DNA of 16,948 bases, taken from NCBI GenBank assembly GCA_016720905.1, contig JADKJT010000031.1, forward strand, positions 1 through 16,948, in the 5' to 3' direction. Below are positions 1 through 10,154 of the stretch, piece after piece. This DNA comes from Gemmatimonadaceae bacterium. Its GTDB lineage: Bacteria; Gemmatimonadota; Gemmatimonadetes; Gemmatimonadales; Gemmatimonadaceae. The notes below the pieces were generated by a model. That model saw only the letters and a program-made list of their open reading frames with translations. It was not told where the DNA came from and made no database searches. Every line of letters begins with the position of its first letter. The first letter of the stretch is position 1. Made by a program: the position numbers and the translations under genes.

Positions 1-2697
1 CGATTTCGCCGCGCAGTTTTCCGCCGCCGCCCTGGTCAGGACCGACAGCCGCCCCTTGGTGTTCACCGCGTATGCGTCGCGCACCGACGTCGAACGCGCA
101 CCGGTCCCATCAGGGCGCTCAGCAGCGCCGCCCCACCGCAACGGCATGGGGATCGTCGAGCGGTCGCCGATGGGATCGTGACCCGCGTACCTGCGGTACG
201 CTCGTATCGTCTGGCGCGAAATGGCGGTCGCTATCTCGCCTATCTCTTGGAAGACACCGGCGCAGCTGACCGGGGCAGAACAATTGCCGCGCCGGCGACG
301 GGACCAGGCGGTCCGTGACAGCGGCTGCACGTCCCGCCACGCCTCGGCAGGAGACCGGCCCGACACTCGTGTTGCGCGAGCAACACCACCGGCACCGAGG
401 TGCGCATCGATGAGGTGACCAACTACACTTTTGACGAGAACGAAGTGGTTGGGCTATGCCGAAACCACGCGCGACGGCAGGAGATGGCGCCTGTCAAATC
501 CGCCTACTCACCGGTGGCGCGGTGCAAAACGCTGCTCGCCGGACGCGCCTCGTATCGTGGTTTCGCGTTCGATCGCAAAGGCGAACAGGTGGTGTTTCTG
601 TCCGACGTGGGCGACAGCCCGTCTCGCCCCAGGATTCTCGGTAATATCCACGCGTCGTTGGTGCTGACCAAAGGGCAAACCAGCCCCGATTGCGGCATAG
701 CAGGATTGTTGCCGGGACGGAAGCGCCGGAGGAGTGTTAAGTGCCGAGCGTGGTCGGGTGGATTTCACGCGCGAAGAAGGCAATGCCGTGCTGTTCGCGC
801 GCTTTGGCGAATGTGCCGATGGACTCCATTCCGACCGACTCGCTGGCCGAGCGAGGCCATCTACGATCTGTGGCACTGGCGGGACACCAAGATCCAGCCG
901 CAACACGAGCTTGACGCGGCGCGCGATCGCAATCGCCCGTACCTCGCCAAATCTACTGCCTGTCGACCAGCAGGTGGACGCGATTGACGAACGATTCGTT
1001 GCAGGTCACGCTTCAGCGCGATGATGCGAAGCGCGCGCTCTGCGTGAACAGCGTCGACCCCCCCATGTTCCGCAGTTCTGGGGTAGGCGAGGTGCCGATG
1101 TGTACCTGATCGATCCGATGACCATTACCAAGACGCACAATTAACCCACGAAGAAGCTGCGTGGTCGGGCACAACTGTCGCCCGGCGGGAGTTACGTCAC
1201 GTGGTTTGATGACGGGCGAGTGGTACGCGTACGCCCCGGCCCACCGGCAGGAAGGTCAATCTGACCGCACGCGGCCATCTCAGGCGTGAAGTTTCAGGAC
1301 GAGATTCGATTCCCCGACATTCCGCCGCCATATGGGTTGGGCGGATGGACCCACCGGCGACAAGCCGGGTGCTGGTGTACGATCGATTCGATGTGTGCCC
1401 ACTCGATCCGTCCGGCATGGTCGCGGCGAAACTCCACCGATGGCGAGGTCGACGGGCTGTGGTATTTCGAGTGATCAGCTGGGATCGAGGAGGATCGATT
1501 CCTCGATCCGGCAGGCCGAAAATACTGCTGCGCGCCGTGGATTCGTTGACGAAGGCCTCAGGCTTCTATCAGGATCTGCTGGCGTGGACAGCAAACCGGA
1601 GCGCATCGTTATGGCGGATCGGAATTTCAGCAACCCGCAGAAGGCGCGGAACGCTGAGCAGTATCTGATCACGCAGTCCGCGTATCGGAATTCCCGGACC
1701 TGAGACAGGCGGTTCGCTGACCGGCACGTCAGCAGAGATCTCAAACGCCAATCCGCAGGAGTCACCCAGTATCCCCGAGGCACAGTGGAACTGGTGTCGT
1801 GGCTCAACAGCGATGTAATTTCCGCTGCGCGCCCCGGGTTGCTGCTTCAAACCGGAGAATTTCGATGGCGTGAAGCAGTGGCCGATGGTGGTCTACTTCT
1901 ACGAAAAGCTCACCGACGGACTGCGCACACGGCCTGTATGGCGCCGACAGGACGCAATGTGGTGGTCCACGCAAGTCTACAACGCGCGCCCGGCTACCTC
2001 GTGTTTCGAACCGGATATCATCTACACCGACGGCCGGGGCGGTCTGAGCGCGGCGAAAGCCATCATTTCCGGGCGTGCAGGCGCTGATTAGCCAAAGAGC
2101 TTCGTCGATCGAAGCGCGGCTGGCATCACGGAAGCCAGTCGTGGGGCGGCTATCAGTCGGCGTATCAGTTACCGTGACGAACGTGTTTCGCGGCAGCCGT
2201 GCCCGGCGCGACCATGTGAACATGACCAGCGCCTACAGCGGCATTCGTTGCAGGGGTCAGGGCGCAGCGCGCGTTCCAGTACGAGCACACGCAGAGTCGC
2301 ATTGGCGGGTCCCATGGGGAGTTCCCGAGCGGTTTGTCGAGAACTCGCCCCTGTTCCGCACGGATCGCGTGACAACCCCCGTGCTGTTCATGGCCAACGA
2401 CAACGATGGCGCGGTGCCTTGGTATCAGGGAATCGAGTTCTACGTGGGGATGCGTCGCCTGCAGAAGGAGGCGTGCTGGTGACGTACAATGGTGATGACC
2501 ACAACCCGACCAAGCGCGCCAACCAGAAGGACATCGACAAAGAAGATGCAGGAGTTCTTTGGCGACGAAACTTCAGGGGCTCCCCGCGTCATGGATGGTG
2601 CGCGGCATTCCGTTCCTGGAGAGAGGCCGGGATCAGGTGAGCCAACGACCACTCCGCCACGGGCACCACGAACGTGGGCGGACCCGGAGGCAACTGA
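1..2697 (+). CDS. S9 family (prolyl oligopeptidase-type) serine peptidase, frame broken by many indels
   Basis: This is a serine peptidase with an N-terminal beta-propeller and a C-terminal alpha/beta-hydrolase domain, probably exported and cleaving peptides. No single frame spans it, but consecutive frames give one collinear S9 protein. Propeller pieces include NGGRYLAYLLEDTG (about 220), KWLGYAETTRDG, SYRGFAFDRKGEQVVFLSD and YDLWHWRDTKIQPQ. The hydrolase domain starts near 1785. The nucleophile Ser lies in SWGGYQ (codon 2139-2141), the acid Asp in MANDNDGAVPW (2390-2422), and the His in YNGDDHNPTK (codon 2500-2502). All three triad members are preserved although the frame changes about once per 100 bases, so I read the breaks as sequencing indels rather than decay. 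The C-terminus reads ATGTTNVGGPGGN and stops with TGA at 2695-2697, overlapping the next ATG by one base. The first ~200 bases are not resolved, and the true start may lie left of the window. Confidence 0.85.
2686..2690 (+). promoter_or_regulatory. Ribosome binding site for the AIM24 family gene
   Basis: GGAGG lies six bases before the ATG at 2697-2699, inside the last codons of the S9 peptidase gene. It fixes the start of the AIM24 gene and supports translational coupling of the two genes. Confidence 0.7.
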
Positions 2698-3479
2698 TGG
2701 CGGCGGACGAGATCGACTACCAGATGATCATTGGCGATGACCTGCAGGCGGTGATCATCACGCTGAGCCTGGCGAGGCGGTGTACGCCGAAGCCGGCGGC
2801 ATGATGTTCGTGCACGAAGGCATCACGATGGCCACCACGCTCGACCCGAACGCCAAGAGCGGGTCGATGTTCGACAAGCTGATCGGCGCGGGCAAGCGCG
2901 TCCTGTCGGGCGATTCGTTTTTGTCACATTGTTCGGGAACAGTGGCGCGCGGCGACCAGACGTGGCGTTTGCCGCGCCCTATCGGGCAAGATCGTTCCGC
3001 TGAACTAGGCGACTGGGGCGGCACGGTGATGGCGCAGAAGGACTGCTTTCCCTGCGCGCGCGCGGCATCGACATCACGGTGGCCTTCACGCAAGATCGGA
3101 GCCGGATTCTTTGGAGGCGAAGGGTTCATCCTGCAGAAACTGCAGGGCGACGGACTCGCGTTCCCTGCATGCGTCGGGCACGTTGCACGCCATCGATCTG
3201 GCCGCCGGCGAGAAGCTCGCGTCGATACCGGCTGCCAGTCGCGTTTCAGCCGACGGACGTCGACATCCGGCGCGCGCCCGGGATCAAGACCGCACTGTTC
3301 GGTGGCGAAGGGTTGTTCTTTCGTGCAGCGGACGGGGCCAGGTCGTGTAATCCTGCAGACGTTGCCGTTCTCTCGGCTGGCCGAACCGCAACATCTCCGT
3401 GCGCGCCGCTCGCTGGTGGCAGCCGACGCGAGGAAGGATCGGTCCTGGGCTTTGGGCGGCCTGCTGCGGCGATCGGTAA
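2697..3479 (+). CDS. AIM24 family protein (TIGR00266/DUF124 type), with indels
   Basis: The family is a beta-rich fold named after yeast AIM24. The role of the bacterial members is not established. The reading starts MAADEIDYQMIIGDDLQ and continues, after frame changes, with AVYAEAGGMMFVHEGITM, KSGSMFDKLIGAGKRVLSGD, KIGAGFFGGEGFILQKL, LHASGTLHAIDL and RRAPGIKTALFGGEGLFF. The family's repeated glycine-rich GEGF/GEGL motifs and the PFSRLA segment near the end are visible. Restored length is about 260 residues, normal for the family. The start is supported by the GGAGG at 2686 and by the TGATG overlap with the peptidase gene. The end is inferred from a glycine-rich tail followed by TAA at 3477-3479. 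There are about seven frame breaks, again with conserved blocks intact. The gene is probably co-transcribed with the upstream peptidase. Confidence 0.82.
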
Positions 3480-3484
3480 GCCTG

Positions 3485-3500
3485 CCGGGTGCCCGCCCGG
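3485..3500 (+). other. Short GC-rich inverted repeat between the AIM24 stop and the truncated speA
   Basis: CCGGG (3485-3489) and CCCGG (3496-3500) can pair around a six-base loop. The repeat occupies nearly all of the 22 bases between the AIM24 stop and the first recognisable speA codon. It could be the remnant of an intergenic hairpin, or a site where a read or assembly deletion occurred. There is no T-run, so I do not call it a terminator. Confidence 0.35.
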
Positions 3501-5122
3501 TTATCCGATTAAGGTGAACCAGCAGCGGCACGTGGTGGAGGAGATCGTCAAGTTCGGCAAGACGCATGGCGTGGCATTCGAGTGCGGGTCCGAGCCGGAA
3601 TCGCAGAGCCGTGCTGGGACTGTCGGAAACCACCGAGCATCTCATTGTCTCCAACGGTTACAAGGATCGCGAGTTCATGCGCTGGCCCTCATGGGCCAGA
3701 AGCTTGGCCACCGCGTGTTCATCGTGCTGGAGCAGTTCAGCGAACTCCGATGTGCTGGGGTCGCCGCCGACCTGGATGTCACACCCGTGTGCGGCGTGCG
3801 CATCAAGCTGGCCAGCGAAGGCGCAGGACGGTGGGCCCAGAGTGGCAGCGAGAAGAGCAAGTTCGGTCTCAGTTTCGGCCGAGTTGATCAAGCTCACCGG
3901 TCGGCTGCAGGCGGAAGGCCGTCTCGACATCCTCGAAGCTCGTCCACTTCCATCTGGGCAGCCGATCACCGACATTCGTTTCATCAAGTCGGGACTGCAA
4001 AGTGGCGAGATTCTACCTCGAAATGCGCCGTTTGGGCGTGGATATCACTCACGTGGATGTGGGCGGCGGCCTCGGGGATCGACTACGACAACACGAACTC
4101 CACGAACAACGCGAGCGTCAACTACTCACTCCGGGAGTACGCGAACGATGTGATTTACACGATCGCGGAAGCGTGTCGCGACGCCGAACTGCCGATGCCG
4201 CACATTATCAGCGAGTCCGGTCGGGCGTTGACGGCGCACCACGCGCTGCTGCTGGTGAAGGTCATTGATGTCGAGTCGCTGGTCGAACAACCGATACCGC
4301 CACTGACCGACGACGATCACTCGCTGTTGCACGAGATGTTCGAGGACTGGCGCACCATCACCGAGCGCGGCGCCAAGCCACGCAAGGTGCTCGAGGTGTT
4401 TCCATGACGCATCGTTGACAAGGATCGCGCGCGCCAGTACTTCAACAGTGGCGTGCTGGATTTGCGTGGACTGGCCAAGGCCGGAAGTCGTGGCTGGCGA
4501 CGATGAACGCGATCTACCGCATTTGCGCCGCCGATGCGGACACCTTTGAGGATGTGTTGCCGGAACTGGAGGCGGTGCTGGTTGACCGCTACTTCTGCAA
4601 CTTCTCGCTGTTCCAGTCGCTGCCGGACAGTTGGGCCATCGATCAGCTGTTCCCATCATGCCCATCCACCGGCTTGACCGAAGAGCCGCTGCGTCGCGGC
4701 ACGTTGCAGGACGTCACCTGCGACTCGATGGCAAGATCGACCGATTCGTGCGGCGACAAGAAGGTCGCCCCAGCCTTGAGCTGCATGAGTTCCGGGATGG
4801 CGAGGACTATATCCTTGGCATCTTCCTGACGGGGCTGTACCAGGAGATCCTGGGCGATCTGCACAACCTGTTTGGCGACACCAACGCCGTGCATGTCTGT
4901 CTCAACGATCAAGGCAGCTACGAGATTACCGACCTTGTAGAAGGCGATGGTGACCGAGGTTCTGAGCTGCGCGCAGTTCGGCGCGTCGCAACTCCTGGCG
5001 ACGTTCCGGCGTAAGGTGAACGCGACATCGTCGTTGTCACGCGAGGAGGCGAACGCTTTCATCGCGGATTACGTCGCCGGGCTGAAGGGTACACGTACCT
5101 GGAAGGCGAAGCGGCGCGGTAG
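3499..5122 (+). CDS. speA: Biosynthetic arginine decarboxylase, lacking its N-terminal ~100 residues and with indels
   Basis: SpeA is a PLP enzyme (fold III, alanine-racemase-like barrel) that converts arginine to agmatine and CO2 in polyamine synthesis. The first recognisable codons are YPIKVNQQRHVVEEIV, with the PLP-binding Lys at 3511-3513. Then come the blocks HRVFIVLEQFSEL, VCGVRIKLASEGAGRW, VHFHLGS, FYLEMRRLGVDITHVDVGGG, GIDYDNTNSTNNASVNYS, HIISESGRALTAHHALL and DRYFCNFSLFQSLPDSW. The active-site block TCDSDGK is cut by one missing base just after the Cys-Asp-Ser codons (Cys at 4719-4721). It continues HEFRDGEDYILGIFL and QLLATFRRKV, and ends YLEGEAAR with TAG at 5120-5122. About 536 residues follow the Lys, matching E. 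coli SpeA (about 531), so the C-terminal part is full length. The ~100 residues normally before the Lys are absent, because the AIM24 stop lies only 22 bases upstream of the YPIKVNQ codons. There is no start codon for this fragment. Confidence 0.9.
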
Positions 5123-5135
5123 CAGACATTCCAAC

Positions 5136-5140
5136 GGAGG
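5136..5140 (+). promoter_or_regulatory. Ribosome binding site for the YIP1 family gene
   Basis: GGAGG lies five bases before GTG 5146-5148 and two bases before GTG 5143-5145. The spacing favours 5146 as the start. Confidence 0.6.
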
Positions 5141-5145
5141 CAGTG

Positions 5146-5896
5146 GTGACGACGAGTCCAGAGGGGTCCCTTGCGGCACCGAAACAGGGTGGCATGTTCG
5201 AGGATCCGATCGAGGTGCTCATGCGCCGTCGAAGGTGTTTTGATCGAACGCGGGCGATCAAGGCGGGCAAGTATGCGCTCGTGACCGCAATTGTCGCGGC
5301 CATTGTGGTCGTGGCGACGAAGAACCTGTTGCAGCCGTGGTTCGATGCGCAGGCCGATCTGACTATCAAGATGGCCGCCGCGAAGGGCCGACCGATGCCG
5401 GAAGCGATGACGTCCGGTATCCGTGCGTCGACGGCTGGAGTATCGTGCTTGCTTCTTGGCGCCGTTGGTGACGCTGATCGGACCGTATCTCAATGCGATC
5501 CTGATCCCGGATTGGTGCCAAGCTAATGAAGGCCCCACTGACGTATGCGCAGGCTGCGACCGTCGCCGTCTTGGGCGGCGTGCCACGCCTCCTGTCCTGG
5601 GTCGGTGATGCCCGTGCAGGCCATCCTGGCCGACGGCGCGTCCGCAAAGCCTGATGGACTTGTCGCTGAGTCCGGCGCGATTCGTCGATCCGATGACCAT
5701 GCCACCGGCGGTACTTGGCCCTGCTCGGGAATCTGGACGTGTTCCGCCTATGGCAGTTGGCGCTCACCGCGATTGGTGTGGCCGTCGTGGCGCGCGTGTC
5801 GAAGGGCACCGGCATCGTGGTGGCGCTCATCGTGTTCGGCATCAGCGCGATTCTGCAATTGGCGCCATCGGCGCTCATGGTAGCGTCCCGTCGTGA
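5146..5896 (+). CDS. YIP1 family integral membrane protein, with indels
   Basis: The soluble N-terminus reads TTSPEGSLAAPKQGG, then FEDPIEVLMRPSKVFDRTRA after a two-indel correction, the usual opening of bacterial YIP1 proteins. Hydrophobic segments follow: ALVTAIVAAIVVVATKNLL, PLVTLIGPYLNAILI, YAQAATVAVLGGVPRLLSWV, LWQLALTAIGVAVVARV and GIVVALIVFGISAILQLA, so about five membrane spans. The role of bacterial YIP1 proteins is unknown. The gene starts 23 bases after the speA stop, so it is probably in the same transcript. The frame changes at least five times. The end is uncertain: reading LMGSVPS gives TGA at 5894-5896, just before a hairpin pair, whereas the uncorrected frame runs on to 6128. 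Confidence 0.75.
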
Positions 5897-5901
5897 CGGG
5901 A
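5886..5901. terminator. First of two tandem hairpins between convergent genes
   Basis: TCCCGT (5886-5891) pairs with ACGGGA (5896-5901) around a four-base loop. It overlaps the likely end of the YIP1 gene. The hairpin alone is weak evidence, but with the stronger one at 5910 it suits a transcription end region. Confidence 0.4.
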
Positions 5902-5909
5902 TAACCCGC

Positions 5910-5932
5910 GGGCCCGGCATTTCGCCGGGCCC
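5910..5932. terminator. Strong GC hairpin, probable bidirectional terminator
   Basis: GGGCCCGGC (5910-5918) pairs perfectly with GCCGGGCCC (5924-5932) around the loop ATTTC. It lies between the 3' ends of the convergent YIP1 (plus) and superoxide dismutase (minus) genes, as expected for a shared terminator. No T-run follows on either strand, so it is not a canonical intrinsic terminator. Confidence 0.6.
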
Positions 5933-5936
5933 CCCG

Positions 5937-6580
5937 GCACATCATCGCGTCGTCGCGCCCTACTTCGGCGTCGTAGCGTTTGGCGACTTCCGCCCAGTTC
6001 AAGCCACGTTCCAGAATGCCCCCCAAGGTAATCGGCGCGACGATTCTGGTACTTCTGAGGTTGTACGCATGCTCCACACGTCCACGCCGAGGATCGCGTG
6101 CTTGCCGTCCATGAGCGGATTGTCCTGATTGGGCGTGCTCATGATGGACAGGGCACCGTTGGTGGAAACCAACCAGGCCCACCCTGATCCGGAAACACCC
6201 GATGCCGGCCGCCGGAACTGCTCCTTGAACGTGGCGAATGAACCAAACGGTTTGTGGTAATCGCGTCCGCCACCGCTCCGGTGGGCTCGCCCCCGGCGTT
6301 CGGCGCCATCAACTGCCAGAACAACGAGTGATTCCAGTGTCCGCCGCCGTTGTTGCGCACGGCCGTTCGCACCGCTTCTGGAACCTCGGTGATCTTGCGG
6401 CAGAGATCATCAAGTGACCAGCCGGCGAGCTCGGGGGCCTTGTCGATCGCCGCGTTCGGTTGGAGTGCTTGACATACGCCTGGTGGTGCTTGCCGTGGTG
6501 GATCTGCATGGTCTGCAGGTCGATGTGCGGCTCGAGCGCCTCGGGGGCGTAGGGGCAGGGACGGAAGCGTGTGGGGCCAT
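5937..6580 (-). CDS. sodA/sodB: Fe/Mn superoxide dismutase, with indels
   Basis: The enzyme dismutates superoxide to O2 and H2O2. On the minus strand the frames join as MAPH, PYAPEALEPHIDLQTMQ, IHHGKHHQAYVKHSN (about 6481-6505), GGGHWNHSLFW (6316-6348), EHAYNLR (about 6060-6075) and GGILERGLNWAEVAKRYDAEVG. The metal ligands are all there: His in IHHGKHH, His in GGHWNHS, and Asp and His in DVWEHAY. That last motif is split by one missing base in a G run near 6073. Restored length is about 205-215 residues, normal for the family. The ATG at 6580 is the preferred start, and a TTG lies five codons upstream. The exact stop is unclear because the frame after DDAMM runs into the hairpin, probably through one lost base. 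Fe versus Mn preference cannot be judged. It lies 51 bases downstream of dedA on the same strand. Confidence 0.88.
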
Positions 6581-6631
6581 GGTATGGGCTCTCAATGATT
6601 GAAGGTGAGTCGTGCGGCGTTACAGAAATGA

Positions 6632-7269
6632 CTATCGGGCAGACTTCTTGGCGCGTTCGCGAAACCAACTGACGATACCCTAGGCAGAATCGAGAGAAAG
6701 ATGACGACCTGGAATCACTTTCTCGATGTGCCGCGCCACCCCCGGAAGGAATCGTCCGAGCAGGAAAACTGGTAAGCAGCATGCGCTCAGATCCAGGCGA
6801 TGGCGCCAATCACATTGTAGGTCACGAAAGAGCGGTAGGACATTTCGCCTACCGCCACGACCGGGACGAAGGTGCGCACGATCGGCGCGAACTGCGCCAT
6901 GATAATGGTCTTGCCACCGTGTTTCTCGTAGAACGCATGCGCGCAGCAGATGCGCCTTGTTGAACAGCAGGCTGTCCTCGCGCGCGTGAAGATGGGGGAC
7001 CGGCGGCTTGCCGATCTGGTACCCACGGAGTTGCCCATTAAATGGCGGCAACATTCAAGATAGCACCCAGCAGCCACACGTTCAGGCCGAAATCGGCCTG
7101 CGATGCGCAGGCCCGCCGTCACCAGGGGAGTGAATCGCCGGGGAGGAAGAACCCGACCAGCAGGCCCGTCTCTGCTGAAGATGATGATGGTCAGTCCGAC
7201 GTAGCCGGCCCACTGGACCAGCGCGGGCAAATCACGAAGACGGTTGAAGAACTCTGAGAGCAGCCGCAC
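6632..7269 (-). CDS. dedA: DedA family membrane protein, with indels
   Basis: DedA/DUF368-related proteins (VTT/SNARE-associated domain) are inner-membrane proteins implicated in lipid carrier flipping and membrane homeostasis. Minus-strand pieces read LLSEFFNRLRDLPALVQWAG, YVGLTIIIFS, LVTAGL, MGNSVGYQIGK (about 7015-7045), LLFNKAHLLRA, FYEKHGGKTIIMAQ and FAPIVRTFVPVVAVGEMSYR (6845-6905). The last piece holds the conserved arginine and proline of the family's re-entrant region. The rest reads FVTYNVIGAIAWI, CCLPVFLLGRF and VIFLSILPG, and ends IVSWFRERAKKSAR with TAG at 6634-6632. Restored length is about 212 residues, normal for DedA. The GTG at 7269 is chosen because it directly precedes the conserved opening; no clear ribosome binding site supports it. 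It is followed by the superoxide dismutase gene and diverges from the mannosidase gene. Confidence 0.85.
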
Positions 7270-7441
7270 GAGGTGAGGTTTGAAAGGCGCGGGTGGCAGG
7301 TGTTCGGCCCCCGATCGACCTGGGATCCCCTGGGCATCCGCGGGAAGCAGACAGAAAGGTCGACGGGTCACGCTGCGGGGTCAACTGCGGTAACCTTGAA
7401 GTGCCAGTGCACGAGACGCCACCGCCCCCGAACGCACGACT
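7270..7441. promoter_or_regulatory. Divergent intergenic region between dedA and the GH38 gene
   Basis: These 172 bases separate two divergent genes and should hold promoters for both. I see no convincing -35/-10 pair and no strong operator-like palindrome. Part of it (from 7401) may instead be coding, because a GTG there joins the mannosidase frame if one base is added in the C run near 7430. Confidence 0.35.
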
Positions 7442-10146
7442 GTGGTCGATGCCAGCGGCACCGAGCGCCCTTGGTCCGTGCACGTGGTGGCGCACACGCA
7501 CTGGGATCGCGAATGGTATCATTCGGCCGAACGGTTCCAGGCGCGGCTGGTGGCGTTGATCGACGCGCTGCTCGATGGTCAGCCCGACTCCGCTGCGCCA
7601 TTCCTGCTGGATGGCCAGACGATTGTGCTCGCGGACTATCTCGCCGTGAAGCCGGAGCGGTCGGGCGATGTCGCACGCGCGCTGATGTCCGGGCGCTGGA
7701 AACGGGTCCGTGGGTGTGTTTGCCGACAACCTCATCCCCTCCCGCCGAAGCGGTCATCCGCAATCTTGAGGCAGGACGAGCGGTGCTGGCCCGCCTGAAC
7801 GCGACGGCGCCGCGCGTCGCCTATTGCCCGGATACGTTTGGCCATCCTTCGGCGCTGCCCGCCAGTGCGCAGGGCTTTGGTTTCGTCACGGCCATTGTGT
7901 GGCGAGGATCCGGTGGTCGATCGCACCCAGCGGTGGACACGGCATGGTCGGGTCGGCCCCGACAGCAGCCGAGTGCTGCTGTAACATCTCCCGCCCGATG
8001 GATGCGAGAGTTCGGCAGCGCACTCACCCCACCGCGCCGGACGCGGTCGCGGAACGCTGGCGTCACGTGGCATCGACCATGCGGCCGCGAAATCAGACCG
8101 ACGTGTCGTTGCTGCTCACCGGTGCCGATCACCATGCCCGGTCTCCCCACCTTTCGCAGGCGATTGCCCAGTTGCACGGGGTGCGGCTGAGGAGGGACGG
8201 TGCACGGTCGAGCGAAACGGGCTCGCACGCGCGCGTCGGACGAACTCGTTCAGGCCGCGATCCGGTACGAGGAGCATGGAGGGGTGCTGCCCGTGGTGCG
8301 GGGAACTGCGCGACAGCTACGGCTATACCTGGACACTACAGGGGCACGCTGGCCACTCGGGCGCATCGCAAGCGCCCGCAACGCGCCAACTGGAACGTGC
8401 GCTGGTGCGGGACGTGGAACCATGGACGGCTGGCCTGGCTGAACGCCGGTCACGGCGCATTTCGTCTCGGCCGATGGATCACTGACGCTGGCACAACTCC
8501 CGGCGCTCGTGGCGCACACCACAGGAGATGTTGTTGCGCACGCATCCGCACGACACGCTGTGCGGATGTTCGATTGATGCGGTCGCCGCAGCGGTGGCCA
8601 CGCGCCAACGTGCGGTGGCCGACGCCGCACTGGAACTGCGCGACGCGGCGCTGGCCTGCGCGCTCGCGCACGATCGAGTCGCCGCACGACGGTCCAGTCG
8701 CCGTGTCACCCCTCGACCGTTGTGCGAAACCGGGGCGCGCGCGCGCGGCGGCATGGCGGAATTGCGTGTCACCGGAGACGCTGGGCGATGTGTCCGTGGG
8801 TCCGGGCAGCGCTGGCGCACCGCCGGTCGTCATCCCGGACGGGCACCGCAGGCCACTGCTGGCAACTGCCGTGCAGCGACTGCGTGAACACGTGACGCAC
8901 GCACGTCGTGAGTCGCCGCAGCACCACCCGGACACTGATCTTGTGCGCGTGCAACTGGTGGCATGGATGCCGAGTCGTCCCGGCATTCGGTGCGTGTCCG
9001 TGGACCCACCGACGATGCGCTGCCGGTGACGCCTGCACCGGTGGTGGTGCGCGAAACGCCCGCGGACGGTGTTGAACTGGACAATGGCCGACTGCGGATC
9101 ATGGCGTCGTCGCAGGGGTGTCCATTGCCAGTGGCGCTCGACGTCTCGACGACGTGCTGGGGCTGGAGACAACGGTCGACCTTGGTGACAGCTACACGCC
9201 ATCGCTCCGCGGGTCCCCGGAGTTGCTGCGGCTTCACACCGTGCGCCTCGGGGTCCAAGGTCCGCGCGCGCCAGCGTGCTACTGCACTGGCTCGGCGCCA
9301 TGGCCGCGAGAGCAGGTGCGCGTCTCGACGGAGATCATCCTCGACGCCGGTGCCTCGCACGTGCGGTGCGACGTGCGCGGATGGAATCCGGCGCAATCAT
9401 CGACTCCAACTGGTGTGGCGCACCGACGTCCCGGTGCCGCGCGCGTCACGGCGGACGCGCCTTCCGGCCGGTTGCGTACCAGCACGGCGGCAGTCCCCGA
9501 TGCGCTCCCGTTTGAGATGCCGGCGTCACCATGCCGCTGCACCGATGGCTGTCGGCGCAGGACGACGATCGGGGGCGTGACGCTGATCTCCGACGGATTG
9601 TGCGAGGGCGACCCGGGCGGTCATCGATTGGTTGTGACGCTGGTGCGCGCCATCGGTGAACTCTCGCGCGCCGAATTGCCGGAGCGGCTAGGTGATGCGG
9701 GATGGCCCAGTGCGATTCCCGCTGCGCAATGTCAGGTCGCTTTGCCGCGCGGGTCGGATTGCTGCTCCATGGCCCATGGACTGATGCGACACTGGATGAT
9801 GTCGAGGAGACGGCGGAGACGGTGCTGTTGCCACTGGTTGGCGAGAGCTGGCGTGACCTCGCCGGGACCACGGGTGCTCGCAGGACCGACACCTTGCCGG
9901 TGACGGATTGGTGGCGTCCGCAGTGTGCCTTAGCACCAGCGGGGAATCACTGATTCTGCGTGCCACGAACGCCGCGTCGCGCGCGGGGTGTGGGGTATGG
10001 ACATTGCCCGGCAACGCGGCGTGGCGGTTCCGACGCTGTCGAATGGATGGAACGCCAATGGGCGATTGGACGCGTCGCGCGGTGCATACCGTTTCGACGC
10101 GCGATCGCGCGAGGTGGTGACGCTTGAGGTGCAGCGCGACTACTGA
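7442..10146 (+). CDS. GH38 family alpha-mannosidase, frame broken by many indels
   Basis: GH38 enzymes are zinc-dependent retaining alpha-mannosidases. The zinc motif AHTHWDREWY is near residue 19 (His 7499-7501, Asp 7505-7507). The nucleophile motif YCPDTFGHPSALP has its Asp at 7831-7833. The second zinc site THPHDTLCGCSIDAV has its His at 8549-8551. C-terminal beta-domain pieces include VELDNGRLRIMAS, DLGDSYTPSL, EIILDAGASHVRCDVRGWNP, LQLVWRTDVP, GVTLISDGLCEGD and VWTLPGNAAWRFRR. The gene ends EVVTLEVQRDY with TGA at 10144-10146. Restored length is about 900 residues, normal for bacterial GH38. There are over twenty frame changes, but all catalytic residues survive. No signal peptide is visible, so I infer a cytoplasmic enzyme. 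The start is uncertain: GTG 7442 is in frame, while GTG 7401 would need one extra base. The gene ends eight bases before the convergent permease gene. The substrate cannot be told from sequence. Confidence 0.87.
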
Positions 10147-10154
10147 GTGTCTGT

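Noticed and set aside
3485..3500. Rho-independent terminator after the AIM24 gene
   Set aside because: The stem is only five base pairs and no T-run follows; it adjoins a suspected deletion, so it is noted only as an inverted repeat.
2758..3654. 298-codon minus-strand open frame opposite the AIM24 and speA genes
   Set aside because: The plus strand carries recognisable AIM24 and SpeA blocks throughout this interval. The minus frame has no family-like motifs and reflects the high GC content.
8450..9301. 283-codon minus-strand open frame opposite the GH38 gene
   Set aside because: The plus strand holds the GH38 second zinc site and beta-domain blocks. The minus frame is Arg/His/Ser-rich shadow sequence.
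1..10146. Reading the broken genes as true pseudogenes or as programmed frameshifting
   Set aside because: Breaks are spread evenly over unrelated genes and strands, active-site residues are all kept, and no slippery-site pattern recurs. Sequencing indels explain this more simply.
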